Virus record (IMG/VR): IMGVR_UViG_3300029989_000170
Span: 1 to 21,535 of that record
DNA from: a virus
Direction: 5' to 3' (one strand)
DNA length: 21,535 nt
Shown here in pieces: positions 13,979 to 20,251 of the stretch. The notes beneath the pieces were generated by a model, which was not told the DNA's origin, ran no database searches, and worked only from the letters and a program-made list of their open reading frames with translations. A program made the position numbers and the translations under genes. Positions within the stretch are counted from its first letter, which is position 1. Each line of letters opens with the position of its first letter.

Positions 13979-14407
13979 CCAATATTGTAAAAAGACCGTA
14001 TCAGAAGGCTCATAGCTATTTGCCTTATATTTTTCTCCTTCATACAAGCTAATAAATGGACAATTAATGTCTAATTCCCTCCACTTCGCAATTCCTGCGT
14101 TTACGACTTCTTCAAAAGTGTCGAAACGGTTAGTAATAGCAATTTCTTTATTTGCTTCAGACCGAATAAAATCTCTTTGATAAAATCCTCCACCTTCTTT
14201 TTTGTCAAGTTTTTTAGCAAATTCTAACGTAAGAGGTCTAAAAATCTCTATTTTTGTTCCTAAATGGTTTACATTCCATTCTTCAACATTATTTATATCT
14301 ACGTTTTCTTTTTCGGACAATATTAAATGTCCATAGACGTGTTCTGCGTCACCACATTGACCAGCCCACGAAGTAATGTTTAATATAACCAAGAAAATAC
14401 GTGGCAT
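13973..14407 (-). CDS. Cassette gene C: hypothetical protein (144 residues)
   Basis: Start chosen at ATG 14407 (MPRIFLVILNITSWAGQCGD), directly after the TT of a likely cassette boundary; a longer frame would begin at 14473, inside flanking repeat DNA. No signal peptide or named motif is clear. The protein is rich in charged residues (GHLILSEKENVDINNVEEWN, FRPLTLEFAKKLDKKEGGGF) and has a conserved-looking end (ISLYEGEKYKANSYEPSDTV). Its stop lies in the attC-like left core. The family is unrecognised. Confidence 0.55.
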   Translation of the reverse strand: MPRIFLVILNITSWAGQCGDAEHVYGHLILSEKENVDINNVEEWNVNHLGTKIEIFRPLTLEFAKKLDKKEGGGFYQRDFIRSEANKEIAITNRFDTFEEVVNAGIAKWRELDINCPFISLYEGEKYKANSYEPSDTVFLQYWA

Positions 14408-14440
14408 AATACACGCCTCACCCGCAATGGTGGGCTGTGT
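14404..14440 (-). repeat. Possible degenerate attC-like site before cassette C
   Basis: ACACGCCTCACC (14411-14422) and GGTGGGCTGTGT (14429-14440) can pair imperfectly (about 9 of 12) around a six-base loop. Next to it the - strand reads A then TTATGCC, where an intact site would have GTTATGCC. TTATGCC is complementary to GGCATAA in cassette C's own end core. No clear TAAC left core is seen. Confidence 0.35.
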
Positions 14441-14452
14441 GCAATCTTGAAT

Positions 14453-14502
14453 GTTATTTACTCGTTCTATCATTTGTGTTATTTTGAAAGTTATTTACTC
14501 GT
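14453..14502. repeat. Two copies of GTTATTTACTCGT beside the reverse transcriptase fragment
   Basis: The 13-base word occurs at 14453-14465 and 14490-14502, the same way round, with starts 37 bases apart. It lies between the last cassette boundary and the broken reverse transcriptase, so it may mark a junction. Confidence 0.6.
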
Positions 14503-14523
14503 AATCCACCACATGCGGGTAGC

Positions 14524-15120
14524 CTAAGTCGTGTCATCAGCGTATCGGTAATAATACTTAACACGCTTGTCTTCTTTCATCCAGTGGTCGAAATAACTTA
14601 GATACAAATTAGCCAGGAACTGACTCAAGTAATTTCCGATCGGAACACCCGGTGCGCTGTCAATAATCTCATCAAGTAATTTAAAAAGCCGTATATCCTT
14701 TATTTTCTTACGGACAATCGCCTTCAGTATCTCGTGGTCAATGCTCGGATAAAACTTCCTTATATCCATTTTCAAACAGTATTGAGTGTTTTCAACGTCC
14801 TTTAAATCCCGTTTCAAATGCACTAAAACACCGTTTATTCCACGTCCCTTTATACATGCGTATGTGTGAGAAATGAAAGTGGAAACCCATATTTCACCAA
14901 CCACATTCATAATGGCGTGATGAACGACTCTATCACGGAATGGTAGGCGGTACACGTCGCGCTCTTTGGGGTCGTAAATCTTGAAAACACTGTATTCCGA
15001 AGTATGGTAGCACCCGCTTATTAATTCGGCCTGTATCGCCTCCATATTACTTTCAAAATTCTTGTCAAAGAGCACAACACCGTACGATTTTGCTTTTCCC
15101 TGTTTCGCCTTCAGGTACTT
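14524..15120 (-). pseudogene. Diversity-generating retroelement reverse transcriptase, truncated at both ends
   Basis: The homologous reading starts near 15120 (KYLKAKQGKAKSYGVVLFDK); there is no in-frame ATG and a stop lies just upstream of this frame. The family is clear. YRLPFRDRVVHHAIMNVV, YACIKGRGINGVLVHLK, the motif A segment KMDIRKFYPSIDH and the motif B segment GVPIGNYLSQFLANLYL are present. IGxxxSQ in place of QGxxxSP is a hallmark of DGR enzymes. It ends YYRYADDTT then stop, so the palm end and thumb domain are missing. About 199 codons remain of a usual 300-400. This enzyme copies the template repeat to the target, but this copy is almost certainly inactive. Confidence 0.85.
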
Positions 15121-15214
15121 CGTTGAATTCAGGAGTTACCGGCATGCCGGTTGCATTCAAAGCATCGTCTATTGTTTTGATGCTTTCCATTGGTGCTACT
15201 TCTTGTTTTTCCAT
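15065..15214 (-). pseudogene. Truncated second variable-protein-like gene fused to the RT remnant
   Basis: This is a 49-residue frame starting MEKQEVAPMESIKTIDDALN. The run IKTIDDA resembles IKTYEDA in the intact neighbour, and both encode a TPEF stretch (15 identical bases, AACTCCTGAATTCAA). From GEVPEG-like codons on, it reads out of frame into the RT remnant (KIVRCCAL). The simplest reading is that a deletion removed the rest of this gene, any template repeat and the RT start. If it is expressed it would be a non-functional peptide. Confidence 0.5.
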
Positions 15215-15243
15215 GTGTGAAAATTGTTAGTGCCTTTCGGCGG

Positions 15244-15714
15244 TTATTTAATAAAATCTGAATACAGTGATAGGAATTGTTCGCCGGCATATTTTGCCAA
15301 TTCAGAACTTTTAAAGCAAAGGCGCGAGGCGCCACCCGCACGCGCACTCGAGCGACCGTAACCCGTAGCGCTGAAAACGAAGCCCCCGGAAGACACTTTA
15401 AACCAGGGAAACCATTTGTATTGATTTGTGTCAAGCATATCAAATACTTCATCTTCATTAAGTGCCTTAGTAATTGTTTTTAGTTTTCGGTAAGTGATTT
15501 CATCAGCTGTGAAACCAAGTTCTTTTAGCTTCTTTTCGTCTATTGGCTCTTCGCCAAGCTCAGAGCATGCATCCTCGTATGTTTTAATACGATCAGTTAT
15601 TTTACCGGAAAAGAATTCTTTTCCAAAAGTATCTTCAAGGGTAGCCTTGAATTCAGGAGTTGCATCCTTATACAACTTCCTGGCATTTTGCTCTGTAATC
15701 TGTAATTGTTTCAT
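15244..15714 (-). CDS. Candidate DGR target (variable) protein
   Basis: This 156-residue protein starts MKQLQITEQNARKLYKDATP and has a helical N-terminal half. The C-terminal third begins KWFPWFKVSSGGFVFSAT and ends SRLCFKSSELAKYAGEQF, resembling Bacteroidetes phage variable proteins of the lectin-like type. The stretch between, encoding GYGRSSARAGGAS, is low in A and high in G/C compared with the gene, as expected where template adenines have been replaced. It lies next to a DGR reverse transcriptase. The protein probably sits on a surface or binds a ligand, but this is inferred from DGR targets in general. Confidence 0.65.
   Translation of the reverse strand: MKQLQITEQNARKLYKDATPEFKATLEDTFGKEFFSGKITDRIKTYEDACSELGEEPIDEKKLKELGFTADEITYRKLKTITKALNEDEVFDMLDTNQYKWFPWFKVSSGGFVFSATGYGRSSARAGGASRLCFKSSELAKYAGEQFLSLYSDFIK
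15316..15397 (-). other. Candidate variable region (VR) with GC hairpin at its 3' end
   Basis: On the - strand this 82-base stretch has about five A (hand count, about 6%) and about two thirds G+C, unlike its surroundings. It ends with a hairpin, GGCGC-CTC-GCGCC (15333-15321), where DGRs carry an initiation-of-homing signal. The matching A-rich template repeat was not found in the window. Confidence 0.5.
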
Positions 15715-15720
15715 GTTCTT

Positions 15721-15987
15721 TTATTTTTCTACGTTGTATAAAATTTCAAAATCGTCGTTTCCCTTTGTAGGATCAGGTAGAATTCTAATTGATCTGTATT
15801 TTAGCATATCATGCTTAGGATCGTAATTCACACTCATTTCTCCAATGCAGATACGCATTTCTTTCAGACGGTGAAAGCTAACCAATATGACATCCGGGTT
15901 ACACTTTCCTTCACCTCTTATATATCGTTCACGGATTGCATCGTTTATATGCATCCATAATTTTCCTGTAAATTCTTGTAGTTCCAT
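15721..15987 (-). CDS. Small hypothetical protein (88 residues)
   Basis: This starts MELQEFTGKLWMHINDAIRE and contains ILVSFHRLKEMRICIGEMSV and KYRSIRILPDPTKGNDDFEI. No family is recognised. It ends six bases before the start of the DGR target gene and is preceded closely by the 94-residue gene, so it belongs to the leftward operon that also delivers the target protein. A DGR accessory (Avd-like) role was considered, but the basic helical bundle pattern of Avd is not evident. Confidence 0.5.
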   Translation of the reverse strand: MELQEFTGKLWMHINDAIRERYIRGEGKCNPDVILVSFHRLKEMRICIGEMSVNYDPKHDMLKYRSIRILPDPTKGNDDFEILYNVEK

Positions 15988-15998
15988 ATCTGCTGATA

Positions 15999-16283
15999 TT
16001 ATTTATCTTCCCAAACTCCTTTATTTAAACTACACATCCATTGTCCTACAGGCTCAACTAAATCATAGATGTGTTCGGCTTCAAAATCTTTACTAAAAAT
16101 GTTCTTATAGGCTGTAAGTGTTATTTTAAAATCATCCTTTTTCAAAACATAATTGTCAAGTACTAGAAGCATACAAGAAAAGCCCATCACCTTTTTTAAT
16201 TCCTCCTCATGAATTTTTTTTTCGTGAAGTTCATTTGCCTGTTGGCGATTGGCTTTTCTTTGAAGTTGTTTAACCGACGGCAT
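15999..16283 (-). CDS. Small hypothetical protein (94 residues)
   Basis: Start chosen at ATG 16283 (MPSVKQLQRKANRQQANELH); a start six codons earlier is possible. The first third is a strongly charged helix. It is followed by VMGFSCMLLVLDNYVLKKDD and a C-terminus with YDLVEPVGQWMCSLNKGVWE. It overlaps the end of the DUF4494-like gene by 14 bases, so translation is coupled. It resembles small phage proteins of the early block, but no function can be named. Confidence 0.5.
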   Translation of the reverse strand: MPSVKQLQRKANRQQANELHEKKIHEEELKKVMGFSCMLLVLDNYVLKKDDFKITLTAYKNIFSKDFEAEHIYDLVEPVGQWMCSLNKGVWEDK

Positions 16284-16704
16284 CGTACACGTATAAATCA
16301 ATTATCGGAGTTTCCGTAATAGCTGCTATTTCATAGTCAGCCATTGATCCTTTCATCCCTTGCACTATTCCCTCGTTGGCTTCTTTAGTATCGCATGCCT
16401 GAACTAGCATTGTTGAAGGTATTTTGCGTTCAACTCCTTTTTCTTCGTCAAGAGAGATAAAGTTTACCTTTGCGCGATACCATTTATCACCATTTTCATT
16501 GAAGAACATTTCATTGATTTTGGCACGTTTAATTGCCACTACCGTAAATTCTCCGCTAATAAACGGTTCCATTTCTTTGTTAATCCGTGCCTCTGCTTCC
16601 GAAAAAGTCAAAGCATCCACCAAATACGATTCAGTTACTTTTACGATCTTACCCTCTTCCGCAGTTTTCTCGTACTTAATTTTACATTCAAACCAGTTGT
16701 GCAT
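16270..16704 (-). CDS. DUF4494 domain protein
   Basis: This 144-residue protein matches DUF4494, a family common in Bacteroidetes chromosomes and phages. It starts MHNWFECKIKYEKTAEEGKI and continues with VTESYLVDALTFSEAEARIN, EPFISGEFTVVAIKRAKINE and VQGMKGSMADYEIAAITETP, which follow the family pattern closely. Its length fits. The biochemical role is unknown. It is a good taxonomic clue for a Bacteroidetes host. Confidence 0.85.
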   Translation of the reverse strand: MHNWFECKIKYEKTAEEGKIVKVTESYLVDALTFSEAEARINKEMEPFISGEFTVVAIKRAKINEMFFNENGDKWYRAKVNFISLDEEKGVERKIPSTMLVQACDTKEANEGIVQGMKGSMADYEIAAITETPIIDLYVYDAVG

Positions 16705-16720
16705 GTTGTTTTTGTTTATG

Positions 16721-16751
16721 CTTTTCCAAAGTTTCTTTTACTTTGGAAAAG
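16721..16751. repeat. CTTTTCCAAAGT palindrome, copy 1
   Basis: CTTTTCCAAAGT and ACTTTGGAAAAG are perfect 12-base arms with a seven-base loop. It lies between the DUF4494 gene and the preceding small gene. A close copy is at 20215-20246. Confidence 0.85.
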
Positions 16752-16773
16752 CTGATTATTATTAAATTTAAAA

Positions 16774-16980
16774 TCAATTCTTTGGTAGTTTCCATCCGTT
16801 CAGTCGGTAGGTTTCTGTCCTGGCTTCCTCTTTGGTGGCAAATTCGGCCACTTTCGTTCCGATACTGCCATTCTCAAAGTAGGTCATTTTATCAACCCTC
16901 CACCAACCAAAATGGAAGTAATATTTATATTCGGGATTCCTTCTTACTCCCAATTTAGGGGGACGGGGGGCTTCATTCAT
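16774..16980 (-). CDS. Small hypothetical protein with REP-encoded N-terminus
   Basis: This is a 68-residue protein. Its N-terminal MNEAPRPPKLGVRRNPEYKY runs through a C/G-run palindrome, so the native start may be inside, but no later ATG precedes the conserved-looking YYFHFGWWRVDKMTYFENGS. The C-terminus (TKVAEFATKEEARTETYRLN) resembles short phage proteins with a single alpha-beta fold. It overlaps the end of the Gam-like gene by eight bases. Confidence 0.5.
   Translation of the reverse strand: MNEAPRPPKLGVRRNPEYKYYFHFGWWRVDKMTYFENGSIGTKVAEFATKEEARTETYRLNGWKLPKN
16947..16970. repeat. REP-like C/G-run element at the start of a small gene
   Basis: ACTCCCAATTTAGGGGGACG, starting at 16946-16947 and followed by a further GGGGG, matches the CCCCC-TTTAGGGGG core in a diverged form. 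It encodes the PRPPKLG run of the small - strand gene. Confidence 0.55.
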
Positions 16981-17485
16981 TCTCCTTTTTAGGTTCTACA
17001 AAAAAGGTTTCGTCCTGAGCCACCGATATTCCAACTTTAGGAAATAATGTTGCAACCTCTTCAAGTTCCCGATCGGCAAGCAATTTATCTTTTGCTGGCT
17101 CTTCGCTGATGCGTACGTAAGTTGGTAGAAATTCTTTTAGCAGGTTAGTTACCGCTGGCCATGTAAAGCCTTTAAGAGTTTTTAGTTTTGGAGTTCCGGT
17201 GCGGAATCCGATAGTACCGTGCACGCTTTCCATACTCTTTTTCTTTCCGAAAAGGTCGTCCTTATTTTCCACCGCAAACGCCTGAAGCACATCAAAGGCT
17301 TTGTCTTTTTTCTCAATAAGTTTCGCAATATCGTCGGCATATTTCTCACGTATTTGAGTCATCGCTACGTCGATAGTTGCATTTATTTTCTGAAGCTTTG
17401 CGTCTGCAATTGCATATTCGCTGAAGGCAGCTTCCATTGTTTCACTCGTCACACCTGTGTGGACTACTTTTTTCTCTCTTGCCAT
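16973..17485 (-). CDS. gam: Mu Gam-like host-nuclease inhibitor
   Basis: This 170-residue protein has the Gam pattern: a coiled helix with ADAKLQKINATIDVAMTQIR, then KYADDIAKLIEKKDKAFDVL, then HGTIGFRTGTPKLKTLKGFT (GTIGFRTG is the family hallmark). It ends with an acidic tail. Mu Gam binds double-stranded DNA ends and protects them from host exonucleases. The start at ATG 17485 begins MAREKKVVHTGVTSETMEAA. It lies in the early operon downstream of the gp16-like gene, as in related phages. Confidence 0.85.
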   Translation of the reverse strand: MAREKKVVHTGVTSETMEAAFSEYAIADAKLQKINATIDVAMTQIREKYADDIAKLIEKKDKAFDVLQAFAVENKDDLFGKKKSMESVHGTIGFRTGTPKLKTLKGFTWPAVTNLLKEFLPTYVRISEEPAKDKLLADRELEEVATLFPKVGISVAQDETFFVEPKKENE

Positions 17486-17793
17486 AATTTTTTTATTTTA
17501 TCAGTTATCATTATATAAGTCATCGGAATTATGAGAATCACAATCAGCAATAAAGCTTCGTACCATTTCATATATTCAAAATCGTCATAATCATCATAAT
17601 CATAGCAATAATCATTAACTTTTTTGAAAACTCTTTGAGGACAACAGCAAATCACTTTTACGTTAGTACACCCGATTATTGGATTACTCAAGTCACAAGC
17701 CACACATCCAAAAGTACTTTCTTCCGATAAGTAAAGCTGACCGTCGATCAGTCTCGTTTCTCCCGGAGGTATATTAATCAGATTCTTGCTCAT
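17464..17793 (-). CDS. Small Cys-rich membrane protein
   Basis: Start chosen at ATG 17793 (MSKNLINIPPGETRLIDGQL), giving 109 residues; the longer frame from 17862 overlaps another gene. Cysteines cluster in FGCVACDLSNPIIGCTN and VICCCPQRVFKK, possibly a metal or disulfide site. A strong membrane segment near the C-terminus (ALLLIVILIIPMTYIMITD) is followed by basic residues (KIKKLWQERKK). It overlaps the start of the Gam-like gene by 22 bases. The function is unknown. Confidence 0.55.
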   Translation of the reverse strand: MSKNLINIPPGETRLIDGQLYLSEESTFGCVACDLSNPIIGCTNVKVICCCPQRVFKKVNDYCYDYDDYDDFEYMKWYEALLLIVILIIPMTYIMITDKIKKLWQERKK

Positions 17794-17929
17794 TTTCCAA
17801 CTCCTCCTCCAGCCTTTTGAGTTCTGCAAACTTTCGGTCGTAATCAGGGTGATCAATCTCATTGTTTTCGAGCCATTCAGTTAGCTCCTCTAGCGTTGTC
17901 GGCGTAGCGACAGTTTGTTGTTCTTGCAT
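17774..17929 (-). CDS. 51-residue acidic helical protein
   Basis: This is a short gene with ATG at 17929 and stop TAA at 17776-17774. The product starts MQEQQTVATPTTLEELTEWL and continues NEIDHPDYDRKFAELKRLEE, ending in an acidic helix (ELENEQESD). It starts five bases after the stop of the gp16-like gene and overlaps the next gene by 20 bases, the same coupled spacing seen through the operon. No family recognised. Confidence 0.5.
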   Translation of the reverse strand: MQEQQTVATPTTLEELTEWLENNEIDHPDYDRKFAELKRLEEELENEQESD

Positions 17930-17934
17930 TTTTA

Positions 17935-18390
17935 TTAGTTTAAAATTGTTAGTTTATTCATTAACTCATCAGTCATGTCACTTACAATGCTTATGTCTTT
18001 CTGTTTTTTGCTGAAAGCATAATACAGGGAATTCAATTTCTCTTTTGGAATAGTATTAAATCGTATATCCACGCCGTAACCTTCAGGAACATCGGCCGCA
18101 CGACAGGCAATGGCTTTTACCTCCGTTGCAGTAGTTACGCAACCTAACGCCTTACGCCATCCGTAAATTGAAGCCATTAGCCTTTTCCTGAGCTTATCCA
18201 ACTCATCCGATCCCGGTGTGAATTGTTTCTCAATAGCCTCACAAAGTTGCAGCAAGTCATTAACTCCAAGTTCCGTGGAGCTTTCAGCCCCAAACCCAGC
18301 CAATAAGGCTTCTTTTGCTTCATTGCTGATTTTATACTTACTCAGCAATATATGAAATCGCCTTATAAGGCTTTTTTGTGTAATTTCCAT
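17935..18390 (-). CDS. Mu gp16/GemA-like early protein
   Basis: Start chosen at ATG 18390 (MEITQKSLIRRFHILLSKYK); a second ATG at 18399 is possible. The 151-residue protein follows the pattern of Mu gp16 (DUF1018)-type proteins: an N-terminal helical part ISNEAKEALLAGFGAESSTE, then ASIYGWRKALGCVTTATEVK, a region often seen before a conserved end. It comes before the Gam-like gene, as gp16 does in many Mu-like phages. The function of gp16 is not well known; a regulatory role has been suggested for GemA. Confidence 0.6.
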   Translation of the reverse strand: MEITQKSLIRRFHILLSKYKISNEAKEALLAGFGAESSTELGVNDLLQLCEAIEKQFTPGSDELDKLRKRLMASIYGWRKALGCVTTATEVKAIACRAADVPEGYGVDIRFNTIPKEKLNSLYYAFSKKQKDISIVSDMTDELMNKLTILN

Positions 18391-18410
18391 TGTTTTCATT
18401 TCCGTGTCTT

Positions 18411-18593
18411 TTATCTGTAAAAAATGTGTTTAATTTCAACGTATCCTGTCTTATTCTTAGCGCAATAACTTTCGGCTTGTCTTCGAGTTTTAAATTGTAA
18501 AACACTTCCTTTACCATCTTTACTGGTTTTCCAACCGCCTTCAGGAGGCATGTCGATAATGTTAAATACTGTAACTGTAGTTATTTTTTTCAT
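18411..18593 (-). CDS. Small hypothetical protein (60 residues)
   Basis: Start taken at ATG 18593 (MKKITTVTVFNIIDMPPEGG), since the longer frame overlaps the ATPase gene. The sequence has SVLQFKTRRQAESYCAKNKT, a pattern like small phage proteins with a single alpha-beta fold. The gaps to its neighbours are about 20 bases, so it is in the same transcript. Family and function are unknown. Confidence 0.5.
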   Translation of the reverse strand: MKKITTVTVFNIIDMPPEGGWKTSKDGKGSVLQFKTRRQAESYCAKNKTGYVEIKHIFYR

Positions 18594-18613
18594 TTCCGTG
18601 TATGTGTTAATTG

Positions 18614-19252
18614 TTATTTTTCCATTCCGGGGCGTTTTCCCCAATATTTCAAAGCCTTTTCCGGCCATATATCATATTCCTCTTTTGGTCCTTTGTATCT
18701 TCCATGACTAAAAGCTCTGTAGCCATCAACATATATTTTCAAACCGGCATCGAATTTTACAGACTTTGCGCTGCGCCCTTCAGGGCTTTTGCCATCGGCA
18801 TGGCTAATAAATATCAGCAGTTTATCAGGAAATTGCTCTTTAAATCGGATATACTCCTTATAATTTATCTGCATGTACTGAAATGAATCAATTATCACTA
18901 TCCGGTGCGATTGCTTCATTTTAAGCCGCGTTGTTAAGTCATCTATCCCCTCATTTACAAAATGCACTTTGCTTTTACCTACATCGCGCATGTTGAAGTT
19001 TATAAGGCTCTTTTGAAGTGTGTGCCGTGTACCTTCCTCCCGGCTATTTACCAGCACTTTTTCAAACTTCGCCAGCTCTTTAATCATTTGGATAATAAAG
19101 CTTGTCTTGCCATTACCCGCATTTCCCCACACAAACCAAACTCCACTCATTTCCGGCTTATCGAAGGCCTCAAACCAATCGCCTGTAAAATCTATTAATT
19201 TGTATTTTTTTTCAAGTACGTTATCAACCGTTAGTGCTCGTTGTAGTGCCAT
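18614..19252 (-). CDS. RecA-fold/AAA-type ATPase of the early block
   Basis: This is a 212-residue protein with a Walker A motif GNAGNGKT (residues 43-50) and a Walker B-like RIVIIDSFQ (117-125). A later loop, SHADGKSPEGRSAKSVKFDA, resembles the sensor loop of RecA/DnaB-type ATPases. The start (MALQRALTVDNVLEKKYKLI) follows a short gap after MuB. In Bacteroidetes Mu-like phages such a second ATPase commonly lies next to MuB; it may help DNA targeting or replication restart. The role is inferred, but the ATPase call is firm. Confidence 0.75.
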   Translation of the reverse strand: MALQRALTVDNVLEKKYKLIDFTGDWFEAFDKPEMSGVWFVWGNAGNGKTSFIIQMIKELAKFEKVLVNSREEGTRHTLQKSLINFNMRDVGKSKVHFVNEGIDDLTTRLKMKQSHRIVIIDSFQYMQINYKEYIRFKEQFPDKLLIFISHADGKSPEGRSAKSVKFDAGLKIYVDGYRAFSHGRYKGPKEEYDIWPEKALKYWGKRPGMEK

Positions 19253-19300
19253 TTAAAACCCATTTAAAAATCATTTAAGCATAAATCTATTATTTCCATC

Positions 19301-20197
19301 TCATTCCCCCTTTAGGGGGTTAGGGGGTCTTTTCATACTCCGCTGAAATGCCTGACATTTCTTCTTTACTCTTCTAAGATCACCTTCAGAGTCTTCAATA
19401 ATTTCGCTTATGGTTTTATTATCGGTAATTTCATTGGCCATACATACGGCGGTAATGTCAGCAGCCGTTAATCCATTCAGTTCAATAAACTTTTTACCAA
19501 GGCGACTCCAAATTTCACGAAACCCTTTTTTGTTTTTTGTTCTGCCGTCCTCAATTCTTTTTTGGAAATACGATGTAGAGGCCATAATTATTGAGCAATA
19601 ATCTTCAAGCTCGTTATATAGAGTAATAAAGAAATATAGCAGGTCATCGCTCAACTTGTCAACCTCATCAATCATAATAATTGGATCGGGTTGACTTTTT
19701 AGAGTAGAAATAATTTCTTGCATCATTCTATTAATATTTTTTCCGTCAGGCTCTTTTCCTAACGCATGAAGAAGTTCAATGCACAGTTGTTTTTTATTCC
19801 AATAATCAGAGCATTTAAGAAGGTATGCGTATTGCTCTTTTTCAAAAATTTTCAAAAATTCTGTTTTACCAATTCCGGCATCACCAATTATTGAACTCAC
19901 ACCGTGATTATCTTTGTGGTCTGCTATTACCGTTTTTAATCGCCGGCTAACGCTTGTTTCAGCATAATTCCATTTTACAAACTTATGTCCAATCTGAACG
20001 CCAACCTGCCTCCACATTTCGTCACTTATCAAATCCCAAGTGCCACCTATCATGTGACTTATTGTGGCTGAACTTACATTCTTAAGCGAGTTAGCTGCTT
20101 TATTTTGTCCTTTATCTTTTATTCCGCCATCCGATGAATATCGTAGGCAATAAGATATTAATGTTTCTACAATCTGTTGTTTTTGTGTTGTTTCCAT
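19301..20197 (-). CDS. MuB-like transposition ATPase
   Basis: This is a 298-residue AAA+ protein that would bind target DNA and stimulate MuA. The N-terminal helical part (METTQKQQIVETLISYCLRY through QNKAANSLKNVSSATISHMI) reads like the helix-turn-helix found in MuB. Walker A is GDAGIGKT (residues 105-112) and Walker B IIMIDEVD (173-180), followed by an arginine-rich RLGKKFIELNGL region. The last residues PPNPLKGE come from a REP-like palindrome. It directly follows the transposase gene, as in Mu. Mu MuB is about 312 residues, so the length fits. Confidence 0.85.
   Translation of the reverse strand: METTQKQQIVETLISYCLRYSSDGGIKDKGQNKAANSLKNVSSATISHMIGGTWDLISDEMWRQVGVQIGHKFVKWNYAETSVSRRLKTVIADHKDNHGVSSIIGDAGIGKTEFLKIFEKEQYAYLLKCSDYWNKKQLCIELLHALGKEPDGKNINRMMQEIISTLKSQPDPIIMIDEVDKLSDDLLYFFITLYNELEDYCSIIMASTSYFQKRIEDGRTKNKKGFREIWSRLGKKFIELNGLTAADITAVCMANEITDNKTISEIIEDSEGDLRRVKKKCQAFQRSMKRPPNPLKGE
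19304..19330. repeat. REP-like palindrome at the 3' end of the MuB-like gene
   Basis: TTCCCCCTTTAGGGGGTTAG, followed by GGGGTCT, encodes the last residues of the MuB-like protein on the - strand (PPNPLKGE). Confidence 0.85.
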
Positions 20198-20214
20198 GTG
20201 TGTGTTGTATTTTT

Positions 20215-20246
20215 CTTTTCCAAAGTTTCTTTCGACTTTGGAAAAG
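20215..20246. repeat. CTTTTCCAAAGT palindrome, copy 2
   Basis: The same 12-base arms as at 16721-16751, with an eight-base loop. It lies between the MuB-like and transposase genes and may form a hairpin in the mRNA. Confidence 0.85.
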
Positions 20247-20251
20247 TTAGG

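Noticed and set aside
12826-14440. CRISPR array.
   Set aside because: The repeats here are unequal palindromes separated by genes, with no regular short repeats or spacers. No cas gene is visible.
15277-15483. A + strand frame over the candidate variable region.
   Set aside because: It has a long run of Arg/Thr codons created by the GC-rich strand opposite the target gene, not a protein pattern.
15721-15987. The 88-residue gene as an Avd-type DGR accessory protein.
   Set aside because: It sits on the far side of the target gene and lacks the basic helical-bundle pattern of Avd proteins, so it was left as unknown.
19842-19870. Short tandem TTTTCAAAAA words within the MuB-like gene.
   Set aside because: These are explained by the coding sequence (EKEQ/KIFEK region) and low complexity; there is no reason to treat them as a separate element.
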